Shown: in pieces, positions 22,134 through 35,748 of the stretch
Layout of the letters: the number at the start of each line of letters is the position of its first letter
Position numbering within the stretch: the stretch's first letter is position 1
From: Ehretia macrophylla
Taxonomy: Eukaryota; Streptophyta; Magnoliopsida; Boraginales; Ehretiaceae
Direction of reading: 5' to 3'
Assembly (NCBI GenBank): GCA_037974665.1
Contig: CM075768.1
Coordinates: 4,800,501-4,864,500 of the forward strand
DNA length: 64,000 nt
The notes under the pieces: model-generated
What the model saw: only the letters and a program-made list of their open reading frames with translations
Told to the model about the DNA's origin: nothing
Databases searched by the model: none
Made by a program: the position numbers and the translations under genes

Positions 22134-24020
22134 TGCCGATGTATGCGTCTCCGTTATGTCAATTGTAATGCGTGTGTATACATATAGAGTGTGTGTTTGT
22201 GTACGTTGCTGCCGTGAACGTCAGACGTGGCAGGTGGAATGTTGGAGATGGAAACAACGTGGGGCCCGCCAGGTATGGTAACTTAGATAACTTGTTTAAG
22301 AAAATTTATTAAATCAGTGATGAATCATACTCTTAGATTTGTATCCTTTAATAATAACTGCTTTGTATGATAATATTATTAAAAAAAAGTCTTAACTTAT
22401 TTATTAAGAGGATATTTAAATCTTTAATTAAATATCAAATAAAATAAATTCATAATCTTTCCTAATGCTTTCCTAATTTATTTCCTGTTTCGGCCAATGT
22501 ATTTTTTTTTTTTTTTTTTTACCGTTTCCCTCTATCTGCTCACAAACATTAATTTTGTAATCATCATATGTATTAGATGGTTGCAACATGCTGTAAGATA
22601 ATGTCTGTCAACATTTGCATTATTTTACCAAAAAAATCATATGCATTATTTGATATAGTATTATCAAATAACACCAATATTATATCATTAGGTTTGATGA
22701 TATCCCAATTTTACAAGATAAATAACGCATATGATAATTTCAAAATTATGTTCAAACTCAATCTATCACACAAGACAACTTGATTTCAAATAAATAAATA
22801 ATAATAATTACACGATTATGTCTGGGCACTAGGATCATTTGGCAACATGATTGAAAATCAACATGAACCCACTCTAAATTTGACAAATTTGAAGACAAGA
22901 ATAGTATTTTTTTTATAATAATCTAGTGACTATTCAACTCCTTTTATATAAGCTAGTTCAGAAGCTTAGTACTCACTTAAAATGATTTACTACCATCCAC
23001 CATTTTCTTCTACAACATTAGTTTTTTTTTTTTTTCTATTCAGGATATGTAGAAGTTCTTGAGAAATGAGAGTATGTGTTTGTTTGAATTTGTGTCAATC
23101 TAAAGATCTGCAGCTTAAAAAAATGATATTATAATATAGTTAATTATGTAGTTAATTCATATTCTTAATCACGAGAAACTTGAGAAAGTAATGTAGTTGA
23201 TTCATATTCTTAATCGTGATCAAAAATATGAGAAATGAGTGGAGATAGGGGGAAATGGTATAAATAAATAAATTGGCGGAAGGAGGAAATAAATTGAGAA
23301 ATATTTAGGAAAGATTGTGGATTAATTCTGTTTGATATTCATTAAGGGTCAAGATGGTTTCTTAGTAAATAAAGAGTTAAGATTATTCCCTAATAATATT
23401 ATTACACAAACAGTGTTATTAGGGGATCCAAATTCTAGACTCTTACGTTGTTAATTGGACCTAATCGTATGTGTTATTTTAATATGTAAAAAATTAATAT
23501 TAATTTGGACTGATTAAATTTTATTATTATTTAAATATTTTGTTTTACTCAACAAAAAAAATAATAATAATAATAAGACATACAAGTCTCTCGCTTTGTT
23601 ATTTTTAAAACAATTTAAGTCTTTCAGTTTCGTGTTTTCTCTTTTTAAATCTTTTAAACTTAACATTATTAGAAATTTTTAACGGCTATGAGTTGCCGTA
23701 AGCATTGTTGCATGAGCACGATAAATGATATTATAGTTATTTCACCATTAATAGAGAACAAAAACAAAAATAAAACAATGAACCAATGTCCCTTTTTCTA
23801 ATATGTTTCCTTTTGTTATAGATATAGTAAAAAGGGTTGAGAAAACCTATTTTGTCCACTTTCTCGACCTTTTTCTTATCTTAGTAAAGGCATTTTTGTC
23901 TCTATATTTGTAGAGGAGTGCTTGTGATGATCATGTTGGGATGGTTGTTTGTACAGAGTGCTTTTTGCTTACACTTCGCAAAATATTTGACAATAATTCG
24001 AGTTTCTTGTCTTTTCCAAA
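22134..24020. other. Upstream region of the SAWADEE-type gene, no other gene
   Basis: The promoter of the minus-strand gene should lie here. A TATA-like stretch occurs at about 22170-22187 on the minus strand, but I cannot place the transcription start. The rest is AT-rich. A direct repeat built on GTAGTTAATTCATATTCTTAATC occurs at about 23147-23215. Confidence 0.4.
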
Positions 24021-24463
24021 GGGTAAATGTTACATACGTATAGTCTTTATTATTTAAATCTTTTTAATTTTATTTTTATTATTTCAAAAATAACGTGTTT
24101 AGTCTCTAAATATTATAAATAGTGTTAATTTAGTACCCAATATTTATACTTTTTTTTCAATTTTATCTCTATTATTTCAAAAGTGACACACTTAGTCCTT
24201 AAGTTTACGGAAAGTTTTAATTTACTCCTTGCATTTTTTATTTGTGCATAAATTTTGGGACTAAATTAAGAAAAAAGTGAAAATATTTAGGATAAATTGA
24301 CACTTTTTGTAAATTTTAGAGAGTAAGCATGTCACTTTTGTAAGAATAAGGATTAGATTGGAAAAAAATGTAAACATTAAAGACCAAGTGTATCACTTTA
24401 TAAACAATAGAGATGAAAATAGAAAAAGCCTGCCAACATTAGGGATGATATGTAAAATTTGCC
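24021..24463. mobile_element. Foldback DNA element (MULE/MITE-like)
   Basis: The left end reads GGGTAAATGTTACATA and the right end, read on the minus strand, GGCAAATTTTACATA. Inside, the arms keep imperfect inverted similarity, for example the GTGACACACTTAGTCC-like block near 24180 and its inverse near 24380. The 443-bp unit has no reading frame. I found no clear target duplication. Confidence 0.5.
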
Positions 24464-27200
24464 ATTTTCTTTTTTCTTTTTTGATTTGATGGAAACCAAG
24501 GCTGGGTTCAAAGGTTTACGGATCTATGGGATACTCCGCCATTTTGTCATACTCAATTAAAGCGCAAAGCCTATTCGGCGGATAGTCCAACATCTAAACT
24601 TCTAGATCTTGGCGAAGACCGAAATTAATAAGTCAATTCGCACATTTGTTTACTTCTCCCAAATGCTTCAATTTGTATTGTCTGTTTTTCTGAAAATTTG
24701 CCATTTTCTAAACATAAACTTATTCTTCATACGAGGCACTGTCCACCTCAATCCCCCTAAAAAAAAGGAAAAATACAAGGCATTGTCCATCTTGACCCCC
24801 CCCCAAAAAAAAAGGCAATGTCCATCCAACATAAAGACACCTTATGCCTATGCAAGGAAATATTTTGCACAATCCTCCCCACCAAAGATAAATCTCCCAT
24901 AAAATCTAACAAATTTTTTGGCTAGTTACTATATGTGGAAACATGGTATTAATTAATAAATTTTTGGCACGTCATCACATTATAGATTTCACTTTTTATT
25001 GCTCAAAAGCAAAAGCTGAATAAGTCAACTATGGATAGGTATAATTAAAAAAAAAAAAACATTCTAATTAACTCACATAATTAATTTTGATCAATAGAAG
25101 AAAAAAAAAAGAGTTGCATGAAACTTTCCCTCTTCCCTCCCTACAAAGAACAATGCTTTTTCACCTTTTTTGGGTGATGAAGTAACTAAATAAAGTTGGG
25201 TGTTAAAGCTTGGAACAGCGGGATTGAACTATGATAATGAGTCTCATCAGAAGCTTTTTTTTTTTTTGGTTTTTTGTTTTGCAATGTTGTAAATTAATTT
25301 TTAATTTTATACTTCAATGAAGGTTTGAAAATTAAACTTATATGTCAATATTAGAAATTTTACAGCTTCAAGTTCTTCAACACGGGATGTATCTTAAAAT
25401 TGCAGGTCTTCAAAGGTAAGTTAGGATAACAAGTCTCAGACTCGTTTTTGGATCCAAGCTGTTTTCGTTTTTCTTTTTGGTTTTCGTTCGTTAATTTTTC
25501 AGTTCTATAACCCATCAAAAGCTCTAGAACTAAACTCATATTGCAATATAAGAAATTCGCAGTTGAGTATTTAATTAGAACTTAAAAGCTAGGTGTGCGG
25601 GTTATGTTAACGGCTCTCGAAATTGTCTCTAGACCCAACTTGTTATCATTATTTTGTGGCAATTATATTAATTAATTTCTCAAATTCACTTTAATTGGTT
25701 TTTCTCTTTTTTGGTTTGTAGATGAGAGAAGAAAATGGATTTTTTTTTTTTATTTATCCTGCGACGGGTTGATAGTTATGAACTTCTAAAGCATTTCAGA
25801 ATTTCTGAGAAGTGTCTAATTATAGTCTTATAAAAGAACCGAAGCAAAGAGGAAACTATTGCAGCCACAGGTGCGTCGCGACTTTGATGGTACCGGTGGA
25901 AGGGGTGGTCTGCTGCGTTTTTGGCCATTGTAATTGCAGTTTCATTAGACATCCATCATTCTTGTGTGGTGGAATTTTTTGATTTATATGAAAGAGTGGT
26001 GGAATATGGTTGCCAGCTAGAATGTTTTCTTTTAATTATATCTAACCATAATTAGCTTATTCAGCTTTTGGGTAATAAAAAGTAAAATCTCTTATATTAT
26101 GATAACGTAGCAAAAATTTATTAACTAAGACTATGTGAGTACATAATTTTAGATTAGTCAAGAATTTGTTATAAAATCTTTCCCACTAATGGAATGGTGG
26201 ACCTATTCACTCACTTTAAATTTCTTTTCAAAAATGTGTATAATTTGAAGTTTCTATTAAATTTTTTTTACATATATAATTGTTAAATTATGTAATTTTA
26301 ATTTCACACAAAATAAAATTTCTGAATCCGTACACTAATGCTCAATCTCCTATAAAATGGATTAAAGTCATTCTCCTGCATGAATTTATGTTTACAATTC
26401 AATGGGCCCCACCAAGTGTTAACGTTACCCACTTTGTCTCATGAGGTGTCAAGAGTTTTTGACAGTCAAAACATTTGACTTTTTATAATAATTAATTTAC
26501 AAATTGGGTCATATATTGTTACTATTTTGTCTATGCCCCTCATACGCAATTACTAGTATGCCCCTGCTCCTCATCTTCTCCACCATAACCCTTTCCTCAC
26601 TCCACAAGTACACTAACATCATCAATTTTGGGTAGCTATCATGATCAACATTGCATGTTCATCATCACCACCAAAACCGTATTAAAAGAAATGAAAAGAT
26701 AGTACGATTCAATGAAAATATTAAAGATCCAATTAAATTTATGGAAAAAGTTAGACCTGAAAAAACGAATTGTAGACATTAAGGTCAATGAGCTTTCTAT
26801 TCAAGTACTCTATATAGGTAGCAATAGGCCAGCTAAATCCTCTCCAAATCAGGGATGAAGCTAGAAATTTAATATTGGAGTCAAGATTTAAATAAGAAGA
26901 TTGATGACAAAAAAAAAAATAAGGGGAAGCCTAATTTTTTTTAACGATACTACATAATTATTTTTTTGAAAAAAAACCTACCCCTAGCTCTGCCCATATA
27001 AGCTTGTTTGCCAATGGGACATTAATGATGATCTCTATTTTGTTAGATCTTGGAAATTTTTGGCTTTCATTTTCTTGGGAGGAGAGGAGGGTTGCATACA
27101 TTCATCTGTCCAATTTTATTTTATCTCATTTAGAGTCCTCTTTTTTTGATATGTTCTAGATGTACCTCAGAATTTTAGACATTTCAAAAATAGAAGAAAA
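24464..27200. other. AT-rich intergenic DNA, no gene seen
   Basis: There is no protein-like frame, tRNA or rRNA on either strand. Homopolymer T and A tracts are frequent. Confidence 0.45.
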
Positions 27201-28060
27201 ATGTTGACACAAAAGTAAGCAAAGGAAGCTATTGTCTCCAACTTCAGTGGAGTAGAAAATGAAGTTGGCAATAAAGATGAAGAGAAATAAGAAGATCATT
27301 CCATGTTCAATCAACATCTAGAGCTTTCTAAGACATGTAGATCAACGATGTTCTTAGTAAAATCAAATAAGATAACAAGATTGTGAAATTTCGTATATCA
27401 CTTATTGGAAACTTGTTTCAATCCATATACTGATTTCTTTAAATTGTAAAATAAGTGACTATCTTGTGAGAGACCTTCATACTGAATTATGTATACCTCT
27501 TATTCAAGATACTTATTCAAGAAAGTTATTTCTACATCCATTTGATGTAGCTATAAGTCAAAATGAACTATTAAATCCATGATTATTGTAAATGAATCAT
27601 TCTTAAAAATTGGAGATCATATGTTTCATGATAATCAATGTCTTCCTTTTGAGTGAAACCTTTAGCTACAAGTCTATTCTTATATCTTTCATTATTACCA
27701 AATGTATCCCTTTTGGTCTTCTAAACCCATTTACAACCAACAATTGTTGCCCCTTTAGATAATTTAACAAGATTCTAGACTTAATTCTTGGGCGTGGATT
27801 CCATTTCTTGCATCATGGTATCATACCAAAATGTGAATTTTTCTCCACTCACTGCTTGTGAAAACAAGATATGATCTTCTATGAGTCCAACATCAAAGTC
27901 AGACTCTTGTAGGTATACTACAAAATTACTAAAAATTGTTGTTTTTCTTATTCTTGTGGGCCTTCTTAATTCTACTATTTCTTGTTAGTTTTGATATTTT
28001 GAATAGTAGGTTCAGTGACAATTTGTTCCTTTTATGGAGATTCTTGATTTGGTTGCTCTT
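27200..28060 (-). pseudogene. Decayed Ty1/copia RT
   Basis: The minus strand retains a CKWVF-like start, ERYKNRLVAKGFTQKE, a DYHET segment and traces of the following RT core, with many stops. These are the conserved opening blocks of copia RT. No LTR can be paired with it. Confidence 0.6.
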
Positions 28061-28169
28061 CAATATTTTCTAGAGGAGTATTCTAAAAAGCAATCAATCT
28101 TCCAATTCGAGGTTCAAAAGTTTTCTTATTTTCCTAAAAGTTAATCTTTCAAGGGCCTGTTCCTCCCTC

Positions 28170-28610
28170 ATAAACCCTTTTTGTGATGAGGTAGACATTG
28201 CCACCCAAGGTAGGAAGACAGTCAAGGCCTTAGTTCGTGATCTTATTTCAAGACGGTGCAACCAAGAGGTTTGTGATACCATCTATAAGGTATTCTCTTT
28301 TCTTCCATTTCTCTTTTCTTTTTTTTATTTTTGAGAGGCTTATTTGTTCTATTTCCTTTGCCAGGACTGGGCTTGGACGGACCATGCCACCAATCAACTA
28401 CACAAGGCTTTGGTGGTGCAGGACAATTTTTACTACCGTTCAATCAGATGGCAAAGCACGACTATGAGGATGAGGCCTGGGCTTAGAAATACAAGCAAGA
28501 ATAGTATAATAAGTTGCAAACCATGACCATGGTCCTGGAGGAGTGTAGTGCTACCATCAACGACCTCAAGGCCAAGCTGGACAAGAAAAGAGAAATAACG
28601 GCTGACTTCT
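28170..28610 (+). pseudogene. Fragment of a spliced coding sequence with a coiled-coil tail
   Basis: A frame (DEVDIATQGRKTVKALVRDL onward) ends at an AAG/GTATTC donor near 28290. It resumes after a TTTGCCAG acceptor near 28365 as DWAWTDHATNQLHKALVV. After one frameshift and two stops a heptad-like segment follows (LEECSATINDLKAKLDKK). It is cut at 28610 by the next LTR. I do not recognise the family; a plant transposon-associated protein is possible. Confidence 0.35.
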
Positions 28611-29931
28611 TGTTAGAGATATGCCTTAATGCTATATATTTGGATGACATATTTTGGGCTTTTTGACATTATCTTCTATATTATGGCATTGTTGTCTATA
28701 TGTTTATTTACATATTGACTTGTTAATGGCATTCATATTCTCCTTTTTTGTCATATGAATGAGTCCTTAGTGTTTATCATTAGAAGATATACATTCTAAA
28801 AGAGGTTTAGAATATGTTGGCATATCTCTTTATCATAATAAATACTTAAAGTTATTCATAGTCCTTAGATTATTTGATATGGGCTTCAATAATCTATTAT
28901 GGACTATCACATTTGTTGTTACCTTTGATTAACATAGGGATGTTGATGATAAAAGATGGTGAGCCACGTACCATAATAGCATGGGATGCGATTAACAAAC
29001 ATGTGAATGATTATTAGTGGAATAGATCACGGAATGTGATTTGTGAATAACACATCATATGGTTTTGGATTAATGATTTGTTATTCGTTGCTGTTGTGCA
29101 TGTAATCTTTGACTTGTGCCATTATGGTTGTCCTATGTATTAGGGTATAATACTAGCATTTGGACAATGTTTGTCTTCAACTACAAGATGAGATACGACC
29201 TCTTGCAGTTTATACTTGCAATATAGTGAGTGACAAATAGTTATCCATAGAGGATCCATTAATCTCCGTCGTAAGGAGATGTCCTATGCGATCCAATTAT
29301 GGTTGTTTAATATGGAAATCCTTGGTCAAGGTATGAATGATGTAAATGGGTTTTTCATGTATCATCTCTCATTACACTATTTAGTTCTATGCATAATATC
29401 AAGTCTATGAACTTAATCTATCCATTGTTCTTACTTGATCGGGACATATTAATGGAAGGATCGAATTGCACGATAATCGACGACTATAAATAGGTTCACT
29501 TGAATTTGACTTCATTGCCTTATAAATTGTCGTCATATGCTATTAGACGTCACTCAAGACCTTAAGGGTATTTTGAGAATGATAGGAGACATTCTCAAAA
29601 TAGATTAAAAGGGTTTAATGGTCTCTCATTGCTATATGATGGTAAATCTAGAAAGTCACACAATAAAGCACTTGTGCATGGTTTTTCTATTGAGCTTCTA
29701 TCTTGTGTCTCTTTAATTTTTAAAGTGTTAACAATTATATTTTGTTTCTCTTGTATTGCTAAGGAATTAACAAGAGTGTAATTGGCCATTAAAAGTTAAT
29801 GGGGCCAATGTATAATTTTGGTTAATTGTAGGGGCTAATGTGCAAATATAGAAAAGTTATTTTCATAATTTACAGTAATGTTGATTAGCTTAATTATGTA
29901 TTTGCATAATTGAAAGATTAACTAATTATGT

Positions 29932-29978
<47 letters not shown>

Positions 29979-30688
29979 TATATATGTAGATATATGTATA
30001 TATATATATATATATATATTTATTTATTTATTTATTTTAGTCTTCCAAATCAAAGATGTCATTTACTTGGAGGAGATTTAGCCACATTATCACTTTATGA
30101 CCAAGCATTATGCATATGGCTAGAATTGCACAAGACATATATTATGTATATTTTGAATTAGAAAATATATATGTATTGTATGTATGTATATGTGAAGTTA
30201 TGAAATATCTAAGTCAAGGGGTCTTTGACCAACCAAGACCACATATAATAAGACACAAAAGAAAACAAAAAAGCATATTTTTCCCTCTTCCAAAGAGGAC
30301 CTACGGGATTGAGAGAAAAAGGAAGAATAAAATGTTGTTTTGCTTCTATCTTCATCTTCAAGCTCAATTTCTTCAAGGGTTCAGCTACCACAAAGATCCT
30401 AGAAGAAAAGAAAGTCATTCTTTACTTGTGTGGACCAACTAGAGCTCTTGCCTTTTGTGAGAGAAGTTGTCTTCATCAAGTGCTTAAATCTTGGGCTTCA
30501 TGGCTTGTCTTGAAGAGGTATAGCTTTATACTAGCTCTTGATTACATATATTTGTTATATATATATGTGTTGATTATGTTAATTACATGAAATCAAGTTT
30601 AGGGTTTTTATGAACATAAGCTTATAATCTTTGAAATTTTTGAAATTCATACTTGGTTCCGCTTTGATTATTAGCTTGATGATGTTCA
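28611..30688 (+). repeat. Long Angela-like copia LTR
   Basis: It starts TGTTAGAGATATGCC, matching the TGTTGGAAATATGCCC opening I associate with Angela/BARE-type copia LTRs. A primer-binding site (TGGTATAAGAGC) follows at 30691. The 2.08-kb length fits this clade. A related LTR starts at 53042. The unit holds (TA)n tracts at about 29932-30020. No coding frame is convincing. Confidence 0.65.
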
Positions 30689-31080
30689 AGTGGTATAAGA
30701 GCTTAAGACTTGATATTCATATAGTTACATAATGTTTTGCTTATGTTTCTAGTCTTTAAAGTATATATGATTTATGGATACTACTAATATTTCATGGATG
30801 ATGAAACTTTTAGTTGTATGAAATGATTTTAAGTGGATGAATAGCTTAGATAAATTCATATATGGTATGATGTTATGTAAATTTATATGGAGATATAGAT
30901 TTTACATAAAAGGATCATATACTTTATCATGTAGATTTATGCAAAGGGTTGAAGTTTCTTCACAGGGGTTTGGTTGATTCTACCCTTGTTTAGTTGCACG
31001 TTAATCTAGGATCAAACCACAAGAACTAGAACGAAATATTGCATGAACTTTATTTGCATGTTCATAACTCATAATTGAAG
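30689..31080 (+). other. Primer-binding site and start of the internal region of the Angela-like element
   Basis: TGGTATAAGAGC at 30691-30702 differs by one base from the usual tRNA-iMet complement. Sequence beyond it is AT-rich, with no long frame, and soon meets another LTR. Confidence 0.5.
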
Positions 31081-32834
31081 AATAGAATTCAGCAAGTAGT
31101 AGTTTTGTTACCTTGATTCGTTAGTGTATGAATCTTAAAGAAAAGACAAAACTCGAAGCTTAACTTGCTCCTTGAAGATCTACGCGCCTAGAGCACTTGA
31201 AGAACTTTTGATCTTCTCCTCTATGACCTTCTTCATTTTCTTAGATGATGAAGAATGGTGGAATTCTTCTCCTTGTTTCTCCTAGTGAATCTCGCATGAA
31301 TAAGGGAGAGAGAAAGAGAGAGAGAGAGAGAAAGGAAATTTTCCTTCTTCTTTTTGTTCCTACTCGTATAGATGACGTGTGTGAAAGAGGTGAAGAAGAG
31401 CTCTATTTATAGATGTGGAATAGCCTTAGTAGTTAATCCAAGTTGAACTAGGATTTGGATTCTTGGCCCATAAGCTAATCTTATGCACATTTGGACTTGG
31501 CCAGTCCAATAACATATATAAACTACTAACTCTTCCACTTTCTCTTGGATCTCACATGTGGACCATGGCCTAGGTAAGCTAGGCGCCAACTTGGCCCAAG
31601 CTTGTTTAATCCATGTATTATTTTGCTAATTAATTATTACTAGTTTCTGAATTGAGCTCAACTTATCCAAATAGGAAATACTTTTAACTAGGATACTTAG
31701 TTGCAATTGGATACTTTAATTTAGCAACTCTAAATACAAAATAAGCAACTAGGAAACTTTAATATTCATCTAAAGAGAAATAGGCTAGAAGAGGGACCAA
31801 AATACATAAACATCTTGGCTACTAAAAAGACCAAAATGCCCCTGCTAACTCCATAGAACATTTAGGCTTTTCAACCTTGACTTATTCCACTAAAAAGTTA
31901 TGGCTGCACTCCAAAATGTTTACTACTGAATGCAGAAGCTCGTCATACCATGTACTACCTTTGTCTCCGGCCTACTAAGTAGAATAATTAAAATACCCCT
32001 TTATGTAATACTCACAAACAAGAAATAATTTCATTGTATTATCTCTTCCTTGATTGCATCTTATCCTTAAGACATCTAAATCCTTTAAGTAACCATCCTC
32101 TTGATATAGAATACTTGATCTAGGGAGCGACCCTTAAGCCAGATATCTTATATACTCCTAGAGTATACCACTAAACTTAGATTTAAATGATCCACTGAAT
32201 AATCATAAGGGAGCGATTAATCCGTCACATGACGATGCAGATTCTATATTGCATATGAACGTTCCAACTAGTCAAACCCATATGCCCAACACACAGAGCT
32301 GTTGACCCACAACTGAGGTCTCACCTATAATGCATCAAAGTACATGAACCTGATTTCGTCAGTTTATCCACATATGTTCAAAATTAAGAGTACTGATCAC
32401 TTAGCAACATAAGGTATATGTTGATCTCTATCTTTGATAGTACCTCTTGAAGATATCATACCTAAGAAGTCTGTTCAATGTGTGACATACACACTAGTGA
32501 GGCTTAGTCCGGATACCTACTAATGACTAAAGCAGTTCACCATTCACAGGAGACTAACTCACTATAACCTAAACCTTGATGAAGCGCTCAACTCTATCAA
32601 TCGGTTATGAATTGATTATGTAACCAAATGTCTATGACATGGACCTTCTGCGCTTGGACACCGTGCACCTAAGTCATACATTATGGACCAAAAGCCTTTA
32701 TACAAAGCAATTGCACATAAAGCAAGATAGAGAGAGTATGCAAGAATGTATTCATCAATTAACAATCACAATGTGTATTCATCATAACTGAAATATCACG
32801 TGCTAGAGGTCTTTAGGGAATACTAATCCCTACA
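31080..32834 (-). repeat. Long LTR of another copia-type element, probably solo
   Basis: On the minus strand it begins TGTAGGGATTAGTATTCC at 32834. It runs about 1.7 kb, with a (GA)n stretch near 31310-31332. No primer-binding site or polypurine tract borders it, so it appears to be solo. Its low-coordinate edge is not resolved. Confidence 0.5.
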
Positions 32835-32914
32835 GTATGGATGATATGAACTTTCATAAAATACATGTGTCTAGCTATTTAGTGGATGATGGCCAAAAAT
32901 GTCCAAGGGGCAGG

Positions 32915-33523
32915 TGTCACGCCCCGATCCCTCATGGGACCAAGACCCCTATTTATTCCATTAATAACAACCCGACCCTAACCCCGTGCACAAAAAACGA
33001 GAAGAAATGGACATAGTCTTCCCTATTTCTAGGCCAAACCACAACCTACACGCAGAAGAAATTCACCATAACAACCACAACATATATATATATATAAAGT
33101 TTCATTTAAGTTCATAAAATAGGTTTAACTTTCTTTTCCTTGGCAAAAATAGACTACTTAACTTTAATTATAAACTTTTATACACATTAAATACTTACAA
33201 GACGTCAAATAGGACACTTATGAAATACATACAGGGCCATTAAGAGCTTCAAATAGATTACATGTGCAAGACACCAAATACACTTTACATAATGCCACAA
33301 AAAGCAACCAACTTCCACTAGCAAATAAATCAAGGGGACACTTGTGCTTGTTCTTCTACTTCTTGAGAAACAATCTTTGTCTCGCCTGAAAGAAATTGTT
33401 AATGAAAAGGGTGAGCATACATTTATGCTCAGCGAGGGAGGGATTAAACGGGGAGCTTTTGAAAATCATTTTCGTGCAATGCAATAAGACATTCATTATT
33501 TAACATTTTTTATAAGGACTTGA
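32915..33523 (+). repeat. Start of a gypsy LTR (Tekay/Del-like), split by the CRM-like element
   Basis: It begins TGTCACGCCCCGATCC after a purine-rich GGGGCAGG. The LTRs ending at 48732 and 52095 start similarly on the minus strand (GGTAACACCC, GGTATCACGCCC), so the three share a family. The rest of this LTR probably resumes at 52527-53041. Confidence 0.5.
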
Positions 33524-34384
33524 TGATATGAACCATGTCAAAATGCGACGGGACCCAACACCAAATATGGTAAAAATGAATCCAAGATCTTTCCTCGATC
33601 TGGTGAAGATGCCACAAATGGGAATAGGGAATCTGTTTGATAAGTTGAGTTGAACGCCACAAGGAATTCCTTGATAAGTTCGGAAGGGTTTCTCCAAGAA
33701 CTCAAGAAGAATAATCTCACAATTTAATGAATCATAAAAACATGTATTGGATAATCTTGAAAGTTGGCCTTATATAGGCAAAATAACAAAGAAGTGTTCT
33801 ACTTGGAAAATAACTCCTAATCCTTCCCTAAGTAGAAGAGACGCTTAAAGTAACTAGGAAAAAGGAAGTAGACTTTGAGCCAAGAAAGACTCTTCCCTCT
33901 TACACGTTTGACTCAAGATTGGAATTAGAGTTGGACTCAAGATTCCAATCTCCAAAACTCATCCATATTGGACTTTAAAAAAGATACTAGAATTCAAATT
34001 AAACTGAAACTTAAAACTAAGATAGAATTACAAAGAAATCAAATCTTAACCAAATCTTCCAAGCTTCTTGAAACTTCTTGAAGAATCTTGAATTTCTTGA
34101 ATCTTGAAAACGTAATCTTAACTTGATTCTTTGCTAGAAAATATGCCCAAATGGCTCAATGGACGTGTATGGCTGGTTCTTGGCTCTCTTTTGGATCTAC
34201 TTTGATGAGTAAAACTAGCCTTTGTTCACCCTTATTATTGAACACGTTTTCTTCTTGTTGTAAAACTCTTTGGACCAAGTTATTCAGCTATTCTTTGAAC
34301 CTTTTAGCACGAGCCCTCATTTCTGGACCAACTGGAACTTGAATTGGGTCATGAATATTTCTTGCAGCCTTGATGTCCTCATCA
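33524..34384 (-). repeat. CRM-like element 3' LTR
   Basis: The minus strand starts TGATGAGGAC at 34384, directly after the polypurine tract AGGGGGGAA (34385-34394). It ends TTCATATCA at 33524. Its terminal roughly 70 bp match 52454-52526, the remains of the 5' LTR. Confidence 0.8.
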
Positions 34385-35330
34385 TTCCCCCCTATTGATA
34401 AGGATTTGTCCTCAAATCATCACCTACATCGAAAGGACTTAAGTCAGTAACATTAAAAGTAGCACTAACATTGTACTCACCTAGTAAATCAAGTCTATAA
34501 GCATTGTCATTGATCCGTTCTAGGACTTGAAATAGACCATCTCCTCGGGGAAACAACTTAGAATGTCTTTGTGCTAGAAATCTTTAATTCCTCATGTGTA
34601 CCCACACCTAATCTCTGAGCTCAAAGACTAGCTTGTGACGTCCCTTCTTAGCTTGCTTGGTGTATTGTTAAGTTCTCCTTTCTATATTGAGCCATACCTG
34701 CTCATGGAATTGTTTCACAAATTCTGCCTTATTCTTACCATCTAAGTTCACATGCTTAGAAACAGGTAAAGGTGATAAATCCAAATGAGTTAAAGGATTG
34801 AAACCATAGATAATTTCAAACGGTGAGAACTTAGTAGCAGAATGAATAGTACGATTATAAGCAAACTCAACATGTGGTAAAAAAATCCTCCCAAGTTTTA
34901 ATGTTCTTACTTTTGATAGCCCTTAACAATGAAGATAAAGTCCTATTAACTACTTATGTTTGACCAGTGGTTTGAGGATGACAAGTTGTAGAAAACAAAA
35001 GTTTCGTTCCTAGTTTGCCCCATAATGTCTTCCAAAAGTAACTCAAGAACTTGGCATCACGATCTGAAACGATTGTCCTAGGCATACCATGTAACCTCAC
35101 AATTTTCCTAAAGAACAAATGTGCAACATGAGAAGCATCGCCAGTCTTATGACAAGGGATAAAATGAGCCATCTTAGAAAATCGATCTACAACAACAAAT
35201 ATTGAATCTTTTCTATGCCTACTCCTAGGTAAACCCAAAACAAAGTCCATTGAAATATCAATCCAAGGTGAACTAGGAATAGGTAGTGGCATGTAAAGTC
35301 CATGAGGCTAAACCCTTGATTTAGCTTGCC
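34385..35330 (-). pseudogene. CRM-like integrase
   Basis: The catalytic core includes [30 protein letters not shown] and [11 protein letters not shown], giving the D,D part of the DDE triad. The tail includes a FVWVHMR-like stretch and a degenerate GPF/Y motif (DGLFQVLERIND). Several stops interrupt it. The frame continues past 34384 into the LTR (DEDIKAARNIHDPIQVPVG). Confidence 0.8.
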
Positions 35331-35748
35331 TACAAGTGACACATCTACCTCAAGTTCTCTCAATATCCCTTTTCATGTGTGGCCAATAGAAGTGCTCCTG
35401 CAAAACAGCTAGGGTTTTAGTGACCCCAAAGTGTCCCATTAAACCCCCACTATGGGATTTCCGAACTAACAAGTCTCTCATAGAACAATTAGGCACACAC
35501 AACTTATTCTCCCTAAACAAGAAGCCTTCATGCCTATAGAACTTACCCTCTGCAGACTTTTCACTAGCTCTATAAACTTTACCAAAGTCATGGTCATCTT
35601 GATAAAGGTCTTTAATGTGCTCAAAACCAAGAAATTTAGCATCAAGAATAGCAATTAGGGCATACCTTCATGAAAGTGCATCCACAACCACATTTTCCTT
35701 ACCATGTTTATACCGAATGACATAGGGAAAAATCTCAATGAACTCAAC

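Noticed and set aside
29928..30161. Frame made of tyrosine-isoleucine repeats
   Set aside because: It is a translated (TA)n microsatellite.
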